Source: Sporobolomyces roseus
Lineage: Eukaryota; Basidiomycota; Microbotryomycetes; Sporidiobolales; Sporidiobolaceae
Direction: 5' to 3'
Assembly: GCA_016617785.1 (NCBI GenBank)
Contig: JADILM010000002.1
Span: forward strand, 496,001 to 560,000
DNA length: 64,000 nt
In this document: piece after piece, positions 22,590-34,255 of the stretch
How positions within the stretch are numbered: the first letter of the stretch is position 1
Layout of the letters: each line of letters starts with the position of its first letter
Program-made: the position numbers and the translations under genes
The notes under the pieces: generated by a model
What the model saw: the letters and a program-made list of their open reading frames with translations, nothing else
What the model was told of the DNA's origin: nothing
The model's database searches: none

Positions 22590-25500
22590 CTAAGTACGAG
22601 TTTTGGTCGTCGAATCCTGAGCGACAGGTTCCGGTGGTGGAGAGGGGACTGTCGATGGAGGCGTCGGCACGTTGCGCATAGGTGATTGACGGAAGGAGGA
22701 ATCTGAGTGTGAGAACGAAGGTTTCAAGGGGAAAGGGATTCCGCTCGAGCTTGCTGGTCTCGAAGGAATGTCGGGTTTCGGAGGACGGTTAGAAGCTGTT
22801 CGAGCGGGACTCGTCGGAGTTTGTGCAATTATAGGAGGTAGCGAAGGATGCGATAGGTCGTCTTCATCGTCGGTCGTTGTGTAGTGATCGAAATCGCCGT
22901 TACTGCTCATTTCGAATTGGCGTCCGGAGTCGGAAGGTCCGGTATCTGCATCTTCTGCATTTGACGATACGAGTCCAGTCGATTTTCGAGTGTCCGGTTC
23001 GAGGAAGGATGGAAGAGAGTGAGGAAGAGTCGAAGAAGTAGAGTGTGCAGTTCGAGAGAGCATTGGTTCGATTGCAAGGCCCAGTTCAGTGTCGAGTTTC
23101 GATCTTCGAGGGAACTCGAAAGGTGATCCAGGTCTCCTGTTGCTGCCATGCCTCCTCCTCGATTCTTTGCCTTCGAGAGCGGTCGAGACGGAGGCGACGA
23201 ACGCTTCTTCGGGAGGAGCGGAAGAGTGCCGAATTGGCGGCGTCCATGCTCGAGGTGACTTGGCGAAAGCAGGTGTACGAGATGAAGAGCTCGTCCCTGT
23301 GCCGTAGTGCCGTCTCGGGACAGACTTTGAGATCGATGGGTAACGTTTCGAATGGCCATTGACGTTTCTCGAGCCTCCGTTGCCGCTTGATCGGCGGATG
23401 AGAGGTTTCCGTGACACTGCGCGACAAGGCATACATGAGCTCGAGATACAGAGGTGCTCGGTGAAGTGGGGCAACTGACTGTCTGGACTAGACTTCTCTT
23501 CCGCCTCCTCCTTCTCCTCCTCCTTCGTTTCATCCTCGCGCTTGGCGACACGACGTTCGGATCGCGATCCTGAAGCGAGATGCAAGAAGGGTGATGTAGG
23601 GATACTTCGCGTGAATCCGACGAAGATAATCAGCAGAAGAGTTCCGACTAGCTGTACGACACTGAGTCGCTTCTCGAGGCGGATCTATACATGAAGATGT
23701 GTGTGAGCGATTACATTGTCCGGGGCTGAGCGAGGTATCGGAAACTTACCTCTTGTGAGAGCATTCCTACCTGAGTCGTCAATCCTAGACGCTCTCGCTC
23801 GAGATCTATTCTTTCCTTCTCCAGGTCCAGGAGGGCTTGTCGAATGCCTTGTTCTTGTCGCGATCGCTGTATAGTTGAAGAAGGGGTCAGTCAAATAGCG
23901 ACAGCCGAAAACTGTACGAAAGTTCAGCTTACCATGGCCTCGACTTCGCTCAATCTCCTCTCAATTCGCATGAACGCTTCCCTCAACATGCTGCTCTGAG
24001 CTTCGATGAAGTGCATCGATAGAGTCTGATTGTGCTCGAGACTGGTCAGTCGCTTCATGATTGTGCCGTAGATCGATTCTCCCGGTTGAGGTTGCTGTAC
24101 TGGAGGTGGAAGAACAGGCGGTCGATGAGGCTGGTGATGGTGAGGTTGTGGATACGTGTGAGAATCATTGCGAGGTACGATGGGACGTGCATTGATGATT
24201 GGGTGGTCGGAGGGAGTCGCAGGACGAGCAGACGGAGAGGAATTCGAGATAGGAGTTGCAGACTGCGAGGGGGGATTTATCGAGTCTGTTATCGAGTCGG
24301 TAGAGGTGGTCTGAAGTGTGGAGGACGACGAAAGAGTGCTCAAATGGGAGGACATGGTCGATGCTGCTTCAAAGTCGGTGCTAGCAGTGGTAGGGGAAGC
24401 GCTTTCGCTCTGTGAATCGATTGCAGCCGATGAGGAGGTCTGTGAGGCTGACGAAGATGAACGAGGACGATCTTGAGCGGGCGCTGGATCGATTATTGAG
24501 GGAGAAGGAATCGGAGTTGAATGAGCGTTTTCGAGCGGAATCGTCGGGATCGCTTGGGTGGATGAGGAGTCACCAGATAAAGAAGTGGTCGTACAGGAAG
24601 CGATGGGCGTTGCTGGAATTGGGAATGAGCTTGACAGGTTGCTGACCGATTCCTGACTTTCCGCTTCTCTTGCGGCCGACACGTTCTTTCCCACCCCGTC
24701 ATCTGTCTCGATCTTGATCTCGACCGTTTGTACAGGTACCTCCGGCTGATCCTCAATCTCGTAATCTAGCTCATCTCCCTCATCTTCGACGTACTCCTCC
24801 GCCGCGGCCAAAGCCTCCTGAATTCGCCTCGCTTTCCGTTCTGATTCTCGATAAGCGTCAAGTTGAGTGTATCCGTAGACTCGGAGGAGCGAGACTGGAC
24901 AGTAGTATTCTGAACCAAAATGCGACAGGAAGTTGATTCTAATGTAGCGACAGAAATTGGGAATCGCTCTCGGGCGGAACACCTAACAGGAATCGCTTCG
25001 TCAGGAACCTAGCTGATAGATACAAGTAATCACGACTCACCTGTACTCCTCGTACATTTCTCGCTCTGAACGTTCCTAAATCATGCCATTCATCCGGAGC
25101 TCCCGGGTAGTTGACGCTACAACTTGCTTTGAAGTGCTTGAACATGCTCGAGAAGAATTCGAAGTTGGCGAGGACGATAGTGTCGATTTGGATCTCGTCA
25201 CAGAGTTCGACTTCGACGAATTTTGGATCGGCTGAACATGGAGTGAGCATGTAGCGATCTTTCTTCTCGACGAGGATTGACGACGCTCCTTTCGTTTTTC
25301 GAGACGACCGATGTACCATCGCGGCACACTCGAATGCGGCATAGTTCGACCGGTCTTTGAGGGGCAAGAGAGGGTCATTCTCTTCGCCAGTTCCGACGTG
25401 TGGCAGTGGCTGTATGGGCGAGAGGGACGTCGAGGAGGATGCCGCTGTCTCTGGAGCAGTCGTTGGACTGTCCTGTACTGTCCTCCTCCGTCTCTCGTCC

Positions 25501-26231
25501 TTCTTCCCGCCGTCTGACTGAGTCCCTCCCGAGTTTTCCCCTGATCCGTTCTCTTCTCCCGCTGCGAATAAGCTTCCCAAGTCTGTCCCGTCGCCATCAT
25601 ACGTCGCGCCTTTCTCTCCAGCTGATCCTGCTCCGACTACATCCTGTCTCTGCCGTTGCGCTGCCTTCTTCGCTCTTCTCGCAAGAGCGATTGAGGGGTC
25701 TGGAACGACGACATATTTCTCCTTCCACTCGTTGAAGCTGAGGAATTCTGGGACTGGAGGGATCGAAGTGAGAGGAAGTTCAGAAACGATAGATACTGAA
25801 GGAAGGGGAGGGATTGAGAGAGGAGCGGAATCGGAGGGTGAAAGTGGTGGGGAAGAAATAGAGGAAAGGGGGGTCGAAGGGGAAGCTGGAGGCTCGGAAG
25901 GTATTGAAGGAGGTATTGTATAGATTGGTGAGCTCGTGGAGATCTCGTAGCTCGATGTTGAAGAGGCAGAGGTAGCGAGAGTAGACGAGATTTCTTCTGC
26001 GGCAGTTTCCTCCTCCCGCACGACCTCTGTACCGGTTGTTGGTGTCGCTGAGGTTGTATGTGAGCTTATTGTTACTTCTGGCGTCGCTTCCACAGTCTCG
26101 CTGGTCGTTGTCGCTGTTTCGTTGAGTGTTCTGAGAAGTTCAGTAGAGGAAGGTGATTCATCGGCGGAAGTCGAGGCGAGAGCTGAGGTGGCACACAGAA
26201 TCAAGCAGTAGCATGATCTGGCCAGTCGCAT
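22590..26231 (-). CDS. SLP1: SUN-domain membrane protein of the Slp1 type
   Basis: ER or nuclear-envelope protein; in yeast Slp1 works with Emp65 to protect soluble folding proteins in the ER. A signal peptide (MRLARSCYCLILCATSALAS) is followed by a long Ser/Thr/Pro-rich lumenal region. Then comes FLSFNEWKEKYV, a motif that precedes the SUN-like domain in this family. The SUN-like domain includes RSNYAAFECAAMVHRSS, KDRYMLTPCSADPKFVEVELCDEI, ILVEKK, EWHDLGTFRARNVRGVQ, then (after an intron) FRPRAIPNFCRYIRINFLSHFGSEYYCPVSLLRVYG, described here by its ends. After a disordered stretch there is a coiled coil (LTSLEHNQTLSMHFIEAQSS, around 24000), a transmembrane span (LSVVQLVGTLLLIIFVGF, near 23650) and a Ser-rich cytosolic tail. 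An in-frame Met at 26321 is an alternative start but would bury the signal peptide. Confidence 0.88.
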
Positions 26232-26633
26232 ACCGTACCCTTGAGGCGAAGTGAGGTGAGAAGTTGAGCGAACCGCGAAATTCTCGAGAATTTTCGCAAC
26301 TTGCAAGACGTCAATTTTCATTGCTGCCTATCAAGATACTCGCCGAGGATGACGCTTGGTGCGAGTCGAGCCGGCCAGATGTGAGCAGGGGAAATAGGAG
26401 AGAGATGAGGCTCTCGAAACTCGCGAAAATTGCTCACTCTCGGTCGTTTTGATCGTGACTCTCCCCACAATGGGATTCGATCGTAAAGGATGAGGTTACT
26501 GCAAGGTGTAGAAATAACTACGGGTATCGCCTACTGCCCAAACAAGCGAGAAAAGTCGTGCTGTCCTCTCGAGTCCAGCTTTTCCTCCCAATCATCCCCC
26601 AAATCACACATCTCGGCCTCGGTATCACTACCC
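26232..26633. promoter_or_regulatory. Upstream region of the SLP1 gene
   Basis: The stretch lies between the SLP1 start and the end of the VHS-GAT gene, both on the minus strand. No open frame is convincing. It should contain the SLP1 promoter and the 3' untranslated region of the neighbour. Confidence 0.35.
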
Positions 26634-28971
26634 TCAGAAATCGCCCAACAGGTCAGCGAAAGCGTCCTTCTTCGGTGGCGGTTGAGGGGCGTTCGCATTG
26701 TTCATCGAGTTTCTGGAAGCCATTGAATTTTGGCTCGAATAATTCGGTGTCGAAGCTCCCGATCCTCCTCCACCGAGATTGATCCCTCCTCCCATCGTCT
26801 GAGGCTGTGTTGAAGAAGGTCTAGAGTTCCAAGGAATACTGGCGCTTGAGGAGTTCGAATAAGCAGGGTTTGTGAAGAATGAACCGGAGGAATTCGTTGG
26901 AGGTTTAGGTGGTCTCGATCCTGATGGAGTTCCGTTTCCGTTCGTCGATGTTGGGGAAGGAGCGGTGAAAGCGTCGTTGAGATCGAACAGGGAACCGGCT
27001 TGAGCGGAAGCGGCAGAGGTGGAAGAAGCAGGGAAGGGGTTCGAAGAAGGACCGAGGGAGAGTGAACCGAGTCCTGCCAGATCATCCATGGGGTTGCTGC
27101 TCGTTGCTTTTGATGTTGTTGGAGTTGACGCATTCGTGGAAGAAGGAGCAGCGAAAGCAGCATCGTCGTCAAAGTCGATGAGCGAAACTTGTTGGGCTTG
27201 TGCTTTTGCTTTCGAAGAAGGTCCACCGGCGAGACTGTGAGGAGTGTAAAGAATGTATCAGCCACGAGCATCCTTTGGCAAACACACAGTGAATACTACA
27301 CTCACGCAGGGTCGATATCAGCAGTAGCAGATCGATCTCCACCTTTGAACGATTCATATCGTTTCGTAACATTGTTGATCAAGTCGTTGATCAATAGCAA
27401 TCGATCTGGGGAATCATCGTAAGTCAGTTCTAGCCATTGATCTGAAGTGAAGTAGCTCGACCTCACCCATCGCGTCTGGATTGTTCTCTGCACTCTCTCC
27501 AATCCATTTCTGAATCTTGGGTTGCACGTGTCGACATTTCTGAGCGATTTGCTGTAAGATTCGACTTGAGGACGTGAGCATCGATCGTGAAGTCTGGGAG
27601 AAGAAGCGACTTACATCGTAAGCATCTCCCTCGACAAACTTCTCTTTAGGTTTCGCATTGTTCAACATCTCGTTCAGTAGCAACACTCGTTGTTGTATCC
27701 GATCCAACTCTTTCGACACTTGTTGCTCATAGTTTGGCTTCTTGTCGGGTTCCTGTAGATCAGAAGATTGCGTCAGCGTTCTCTCGAAGGATGCAAAAAT
27801 CGAAAGAGAGCAGAGGGACTCACAGCTCCTGCCATCACTTTCATCAGTTCCTGAGCAGCTGCGAGATCTTTCGGTGTTCCTCTGCGAATAAGCTCTTGCA
27901 GTTTCTGAGAGAAGGCGAGAAGATCAGTCCCGAGTTCTGAAAAGACTGATAAGGTTGTGACTCACGGCAGCTTGAGCAGCTCTATCCTCTTCTTCTAGCT
28001 CGTCTGGAGTTTGTAGATTCTGTGAGGGAATGACGATCGAGACCAGTCAGGCTCAACGCGGTACTCAGTAGCGGAAGATTCCCTCACCTCTGTCGGATTC
28101 AGAACAGAAGCCTGTCTTCGATCAAAGTCGGGGAATCGGTAGCCTGCGCATCAGATATTGGTGGTCAACTATCTTTTTGCGTACAGCTGAACAATGACGA
28201 GACCAACGCACCTTTGTAACTCAACAAACGATGCATATCCCTAATATGAACCAAATCCTCCTTGTGTTTCGAAGTCAAACAAATCGTATTCTTCCATTCA
28301 TGTACGAGTTCGAGTACTTTCGCCATAGGAGGAGGAGGGAACGTAGGTGGTCGTTCAGGGAATCTTCGTACGAGTTCGTTGAGGAATTCTTTCGTACTGA
28401 TTTGGAGGTGGAATGGGTATCCGCAATTCTTGACGAGGATGTCGAGCAGCTGAGCAGTCCGAACGTTAGTACCGATATCGCTTCAAGGTTATACAGAGAG
28501 GAAGAGGAGGGGACTCACGTGGAGAGCCAGCATTGCAACATGACTGTTTCGATGATTCACCAAACGAACAGTTTCGACCGCAGCTTCCCTCGGTCTAAAT
28601 CCGTTACAGAGTCATGAATCAGCTCTACATGTCGCGCTAAGCGAGAATGTAGACTCAGGAGAGGAAACGTACGTGTTTGCCTTCTTTGAATTGATTAAAT
28701 CCGCAATCTCTAGATCCAGACTCAAGTTTGGCTCATGCAGATTGGGATCACATGCACGTTCTATACATTTGCATTAGATTCGTGCAAGCAGGGAGGGAGG
28801 AGTTGAGGAAGAGTGATGAGTTTTTGTGGGGGCGAGTTGAGAGGAAAAGGGAAGGAGGAACTCACCGATGTAGCCCACTAGGATATCACGAGTTGAAGCA
28901 GCTGGATAAGATGGCGATGCACCCCATGTCGAAGTGCTTGCTGTAGCAGTTGCGCGGTGATGAGATGCCAT
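26634..28971 (-). CDS. VHS-GAT trafficking adaptor (GGA-like, no ear domain)
   Basis: Adaptor for clathrin-dependent sorting at the trans-Golgi/endosome. The VHS domain is built from several exons: DILVGYIERACDPNLHEPNL, DLINSKKANT, PREAAVETVRLVNHRNSHVA, LLDILVKNCGYPFHLQIST, KEFLNELVRRFPERPP and KNTICLTSKHKEDLVHIRDM. A GAT-type three-helix region follows: KLQELIRRGTPKDLAAAQEL, KELDRIQQRVLLLNEMLN and DSPDRLLLINDLINNVTKRY. The rest is Ser/Pro/Asn-rich with acidic phenylalanine motifs (SLIDFDDDAAF, FADLLGDF at the very end). Yeast and animal GGAs end in a gamma-adaptin ear, and none is seen here. The start used (28971) is the Met after a basic run; 29070 is in frame but less likely. Confidence 0.85.
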
Positions 28972-29613
28972 GGAAGCGAATGGTTTTTGGGAGGAAGAGG
29001 AAGAGAGACGGCGCGCTGGATTTCGCAACAAAGTCATATTTCGTGAGAAAAGTCTCCCATTTCTCCTCAAATGGCAGATAGCGAAAAGGACATCGTTGCA
29101 AGAGAGGGAGAAGCTACGTAAAACGACAAGTCGCTGATTGCTTCAAGCGAGGAGAAACTAGACATGCATCGATCAGCACCAGGATTCTGAAGCGCTCACC
29201 TTGTTCGAGAGAAGCGACACCCTTTCAAAGATCAGCTCGTCGACGTGACTTGCGGATTTGCGGAAAGACGAAACGAGGCGTCGAAACTTGACATTTCTCG
29301 GAAGACTTGCGAAGTTGCTCGACGACTTCCTTGTTCATTGGCCTTGAATGATCTCGAAGGACGTTGATCGAATCTTGCACTTGCGCTTGTGGACTAGCTC
29401 ACTTGATTGAGCCTCTCGCGGATTTGAGACCATTGAAGAACGAAAACGAGAAACGATTGAACAAGCTTGATTTTGGATACAACTTGAGAAGTAGAGAGAG
29501 AGAGAGAGAGCACTGAGGTAGATGATTTGAATTTAAGTATTATTGATGGAGAGTGTTTCGAGATTCCGTTGGTCTTCTTCTGTTTCTCAAGCGAGTGAGA
29601 ACTTTTGAGGTAT
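28972..29613. other. Intergenic region with a GA microsatellite
   Basis: No gene is visible. It separates two minus-strand genes and should contain the promoter of the VHS-GAT gene and the 3' untranslated region of the TRA2-like gene. A perfect GA run of about 17 bases lies at 29494–29510. Confidence 0.4.
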
Positions 29614-30762
29614 CTAGTAATCTTCCTTGACTTCGTCACGAGGAGGGGTCCTTTCCCTCCTGATGGGAGACCTCTCCCTTGCTCCTGCAGCGTCAGGTGA
29701 CCTCGAATCCCTCCTCCTGGGCTCGCGTCCGTAATCACGATCACGGTCGTCCCTCGAAGAACGGTAATCGTCTCGATCACGACGGCTCGAACTGTAGCGA
29801 TCGCCTCCTCCCGAACCGTATCGATCTCCGTAAGAAGAAGAGCCGTAAGAACGTTCTCCTCCTCGGCTTGAAGAGTATCGTTCGTCTCGCGAGTATCCGC
29901 CTCCTCCTCGACGATCATCGTAACGGTCTGATCGTCCACCGTAGCTTCCTCCTCCACCGTAACGGTCTCCTCCACCTTCGTAGCGTGATGAGCCGTAAGC
30001 AGCGGGTCCACGTCCACCTCGCATGTCTTCTTCGATGCGGCGAGGTCCACGGTATTCTCCAGGAGTAGGATCGTGAGGGCGAGTAGTAGCGGAGAAGTCT
30101 ACGCGGAGACGTCGACCGTGAAGATCCTATTACGTGGAGATAGCTTGTCAGTGATAGTGAGGCGAAAGGAAGCGAAAGAATTTGAACTAACCATTCCGTT
30201 GAGATCTTCGATAGCCTTTTCAGCATCAGGAACAGATCCGAGAGTAACGAATCCGAAGCCACGGGATCGACCAGACTGAAGTAGATGTACTAGTGTCAGT
30301 CGAGAAGGCGAGTGAAAGTCTCGAGAGGGGGGGAGGAGAATACTAACTCGTTGATCGTAAACAATGACAACTTTCTCTACTCGTCCTGAACGACTGAATT
30401 CGGCTTCGAGATCTTCCTCTCGAGTGCGGATACTCAATCCGAACACACCGAGAACGTTGGAAGGAGTAGCGACCTAAGATGATAGATTGTGTCAGTTTGT
30501 TTTGAGGGGGATAATTGGGAGTTCTAATCGACAACTTACAGGAGCGTTGGAAGGACGGGCAGGGGGAACGTAAGGCCTTGCTCCAGCATCACGGGAGTCG
30601 CGACTATCCAGACTCGAGGTGAGTTCGAGGGTAGAGTAAGAGAGAGGAGGAGGACAGAACTAACGGAGGAGAGCGAGGGCGTTCCTCGTATTTGGCACCA
30701 GCACGAGGACCAGTAGGAGGAGGACCTTGAGCGTAAGGATCTTGCATCGGGTAGTCAGACAT
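29614..30762 (-). CDS. TRA2-like SR-type splicing regulator (RRM with RGG/RS tail)
   Basis: RNA-binding protein expected in the nucleus. The N-terminus (MSDYPMQDPYAQGPPPTGPR) is short and Pro-rich. One RRM follows across three exons: RNP2 is LGVFGLSI, then EEDLEAEFSRSGRVEKVVIV, RNP1 is SRGFGFVTL, then DAEKAIEDLNG and GRRLRVDFS. The C-terminal tail, in one exon, is Gly/Arg/Tyr/Ser-rich, with repeated DRY, GGGG and SSRR units and RSRSPD-like dipeptides, ending DEVKEDY. The order fits Transformer-2 relatives, though in animals RS domains flank both sides of the RRM and here only the C-terminal one is strong. It is read away from RPL18 with 139 bases between start codons. Confidence 0.85.
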
Positions 30763-30901
30763 AGTAGTTGAAGTCGGTTAGAGTAGTTGGAGTCTTTTTG
30801 GGTCAAGTAACTTTTGAGAAATGTGAGGTGGAAAATTCCATTGGAAGCAACTCTCCCTCTTTTTTCCCTCGTTCTCAACTCTAGAGCCCCCTTCCGACAA
30901 C
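30763..30901. promoter_or_regulatory. Short bidirectional promoter between TRA2-like and RPL18 genes
   Basis: Only 139 bases lie between the two divergent start codons if the RPL18 start at 30902 is right. The half near RPL18 has a pyrimidine tract (ctctccctcttttttccctc), like the leaders of many ribosomal protein genes. A shared promoter would tie a splicing factor to ribosomal protein gene control. Confidence 0.55.
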
Positions 30902-32276
30902 ATGGTTAGTCGATAGATCTACCTGTACCAAGCTATTGGACTCCCTCAAGAACCCCTCCTTCTTCACCTATCGCCAACCTTTGACCTTTGAATCCAACTT
31001 CAAGTTTTGATCACCGCTTTTTCCGACTCGCCTTCAATCCCTCTCAGCGGCTGTTAGAATAGTCAGAATGGGTGTATAAGAGTGATTTGAGCTGGTAGCG
31101 CGAGTTGGAACGGTGGATTAGGAGAGTTGGGAGACCTTTCAAAGTGAGGTGGAATTTAGGAGCAAGTTCGAGTACTGGTTAATGACGAGGAGGGAACGAG
31201 GGGAGTAGCTCGGATAGGATCAGAGAATATTATCTGTGAGGTTTCCAGCTTAAAGAGAGCGATAAACTGACTTTGTCGTTACCACCTCTCCTCCTACTCC
31301 CTCAACTTCTCCAATTCTCAACATCCTCAAAACTTCACCCTAATCCTCGCAACATGCACCACCATGATTCACACCTGATAGGGTATTGATATCGAAAAGC
31401 ACCACGTCAAGAAGGGTCAACGTACCGCCCCTCGTTCCGAGGACCCTTACCTCATGCTTCTTGTCAAGGTCCGTGGATTCCTCCTGAATCAATGATGGGA
31501 CGTAGCTGATGATGACGATGTCGATGTATAGCTCTACCGATTCTTGGCTCGTCGCACTGAGTCGAGGTTCAACAAGGTCGTCTTGAGGAGGTTGTATCAA
31601 TCAAAGATCAACCGACCCCCTCTCTCGATCTCGCGAATCGCTCGTCAAGTCTCCAAGTCGAACAGGGCCTACACTGACAAGCACACCGTCGTCACCGTCG
31701 GTACCGTCACTGACGACCAACGTCTCGTCGAGGTTCCCAAGCTTTCGATCGCTGCCCTCCGATTCACCCGTACCGCACGTGCCCGTATCGAGAAGGCTGG
31801 AGGAGAGTGCCTCACTCTTGATCAGCTCGCACTTCGCAAGCCTACCGGTTCCAACACTCTCCTTCTCCGTGGTGCCCGTAACGCCCGTGAAGCCGTCAAG
31901 CACTTCGGTAAGCTGTCACTCTGTTTAGCTACGGGTGAAACCGAGATAAGAGGAGATGAGGAGGTGGGCGACCAGAGTGCGGAGAGTTACGAAGAGAGAT
32001 GGAGCAGAGACTTGGAGGAGATTCGGAGGGGAATTGCTACCAAGGGAAAGAAACGACGGTCACTGACCCTGATTCGAACGTTACAGGTTCCGGTGTCAAC
32101 CACGCCAAGCCCTATGTCATCAGCAAGGGAAAGAAGGAGGAGAATGCGTAAGCTATATACTCTCTCTGCATCCTATATGCTCTCTCTGCATCCTTGCGGA
32201 AAGTATACTCTCAACTGACTCTGACACACTCTTAAACAGTCGTGGACGTCGTCGCTCCCGTGGATTCAAGATCTAA
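30902..32276 (+). CDS. RPL18: Ribosomal protein eL18 (60S subunit)
   Basis: Structural protein of the large cytosolic ribosomal subunit. The coding exons after the start are 31382–31468, 31532–31907, 32087–32147 and 32240–32276. They encode [86 protein letters not shown] and [11 protein letters not shown], all eL18 signatures. With an exon that is only the ATG (30902–30904, followed by gttagt) the total is 187 residues, the normal eL18 size. The ATGs just before 31382 run into stops and lack a donor, so I prefer the upstream ATG with a 477-base first intron. From 31780 on, the gene is duplicated in inverted orientation at 35901–36397. Confidence 0.92.
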
Positions 32277-32961
32277 ACAACTTGAATCTGTTAGTAGTTG
32301 TAAAAGGGGAGGGAAGAGGTTGCAAATTCTGTGCTTTTTCTCTGGGGACACCTATCGACTGGTTTCTCTGTCAGAGAGGGTTGGCGGCAAATGGGAGAGA
32401 TACAAGATTTCGGAGCAAGTTGCTCTTCCCTTGACTTCAGGCCTTGTCGCGAAGTACTGGTTGAGCTTCCGAAGTTTTCAAACTGCTCCTTTGAGTTTCT
32501 CTCACGCTGTCTGTCGTCTCTCGCTCTTCGTGAGCTCTTTGTGATCGTCTCGCAGGTGAGAAGACGCTGTAAGGGAGTCACAATGCTCGAGTCCAAGTTC
32601 AAGTCGGAGTACTTTTTTTAATCCCAAGTCTTTCGGAACTCGATTCTGAATACTATTCCAAAAGTCTAACTTACAACATTCCACCTCTTGACTCGAGGGT
32701 ATCGCTAGCCTGATATTGTACACATTGCATGCCCGACACCAGCAGCAACATCATACCGCGACGAGAGTGCAAGTTCTTTTCTCTGTATCCGCGAAGCGAT
32801 TTCGTTCGCTTCGGTCGTTGGATCCCTTCCCTCGACTCTGCACTCGCGAATCGATCTTGTTCCGACGCTCTTGAACAACGCTGAGCTGTCTGTGATCAGC
32901 TCAAGTCGATTGTAGAACCTCCGAAACAATATCGAATCGAGAGTGTCTACTTTTGGCTTTG
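31780..32961 (+). repeat. Left arm of a long, apparently perfect inverted repeat
   Basis: This 1182-base segment is the reverse complement of 35216–36397. Every part I compared matches, and paired positions always sum to 68177, so there are no length differences. The outer boundary lies inside RPL18 exon 3 (codon region for RTARARIEK). The inner boundary is at the shared ctttg around 32957–32961. The arm holds the 3' part of RPL18 and 685 bases downstream with no gene. Inside intron 4 a 20-base unit (tatat-ctctctctgcatcc) occurs twice in tandem, in both arms. Confidence 0.93.
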
Positions 32962-33345
32962 AGCGAATTCGATTCTATGAATCGCATACAATTCCGAAAT
33001 TCGAATCGACAGCTGGCCGCGTTGATCGACTGCATTCCGCTCTACTCTGCTCGCATGCTCTTGACAATCTCGCTTGCTAACCGTCATCAGCAGCACGAGA
33101 GAAGCACAGCACGATCTTTCTTCTATACCCCTTAAACGAGATGCTTGCTCGCCGCCTCCGCCGCCTGCTGCGCAGAGGCGACGAGTACTGCTTGTCAGAG
33201 CGCCGTTCAAAACTGGCGTGCAAAGTGGGCAACGGGTATAGATTGGTCCGAGGAGTCCGAATTTTCAGATCTCTAAGGGACGTCTGGCCTTCTCTCTCTC
33301 TCTTCTTTCATTCTCTCCCTTCTCCAGCCACATCGTCCATTCCAT
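32962..33345. other. Inner flank of the repeat, upstream of the hypothetical gene
   Basis: No gene is recognised. The last 60 bases are C/T-rich (tctctctctctcttctttcattctctccc), as expected for a fungal promoter or leader upstream of the start codon at 33346. Confidence 0.35.
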
Positions 33346-34255
33346 ATGCCTCGCGACTCGCCTCCTCCGGCTTATGTCACAGCAACGCGTGAATATGATA
33401 CCTCAACTTATTCATCTGACATTCCCCCCGACAAACAGCAACACTTGCATTCCTGGGTGAGTCAGAAACCTCGTATGCGACGTTATGAGTATTCCTAAAT
33501 CAGATCCCGATCATTTGTAGGCAGTGCGTAATCAGCTCACTGGTCGTATCGAAGCTTTCGTGCGAGAGGTTGGAGAACGTCTTCTTCCAACTCCCGAACG
33601 CCTCGCGAGTCTATCTCAAGACGACACGGCGTTTCATCGATTACTCGCACAGTTCGAGTCGTATGCTCTCAGCCTTGGTGACATTCATTTTGTCGATAGC
33701 AAAGCTGCGACTGACGCTTATCCTGGCGAGTTTTTCCTCTCCATGTTTCTCTTGCCTTCGTACGGTCAGCTGACTATATCACATCAGGCTACATCAGTGT
33801 CCTCGTTAAAGGCGTTCCTATGCCCGTATTCGTTGACAGTCAGCATCATGAAGTCGATCTTGCCCCTCTTTGGACGAGCACTGAGGAGGAGAATTCAACA
33901 AAGACTGTCTGGGGTCCATGCCGGTTCGAGTATTATCAGCTCAGTGGTGTGGCAAAAGCTATTGTCCCCTATGACGGATCAATCAAACACCGTTTCGCAT
34001 TCCGTGAGCTCTGACAAATTTTCCTATCTTTGATATCGCTTCTCAGCTCTTCCGGGTCATCGCCAGCTAATCGACTTTGAAGAGCTAAAAGGTACCTCTT
34101 TCGGCGACGTCTGGCGAATGAAACAGGTTGGCGTGCCTAGCGAGAGATACGGTTCCATGTCAAGGTGGGAGGTACAGCTCGAAGGTAACGGCACGATGGT
34201 TCCCCTTCAGGTCGGGTTTCAAGCTGGACGCTATACCCCTATCCTTCGTGAGTGA
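33346..34255 (+). CDS. Hypothetical protein in the spacer of the inverted repeat
   Basis: I do not recognise the family. Exons 33346–33456, 33521–33725, 33788–34003 and 34047–34255 give 246 codons plus stop. The product starts MPRDSPPPAYVTATREYDTS, followed by SDIPPDKQQHLHSW. The middle has LTGRIEAFVREVGERLLPTP, YISVLVKGVPMPVFVDS and VWGPCRFEYYQLSGVAKAIV, and the end has LPGHRQLIDFEELKG and GDVWRMKQVGVPSERYG. There is no signal peptide or clear membrane span. The second intron needs a GC donor (gcgagt at 33726) to keep frame; a GT donor two bases on gives a stop. A last splice at 34246 to an acceptor near 34310 would give another short end. It is the only gene-like unit between the repeat arms, so it may have arrived with the rearrangement. 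Confidence 0.6.

Noticed and set aside
30905..31381. A box C/D snoRNA in the RPL18 first intron (atgacga near 31184, ctga near 31267)
   Set aside because: The C box is imperfect, the flanking bases do not form a good terminal stem, and no C'/D' pair is clear. A covariance-model search is needed before any claim.
32242..32621. Open frames downstream of RPL18, present in both repeat arms
   Set aside because: They are duplicated only because the arms are identical. No coding signature or start context supports them.
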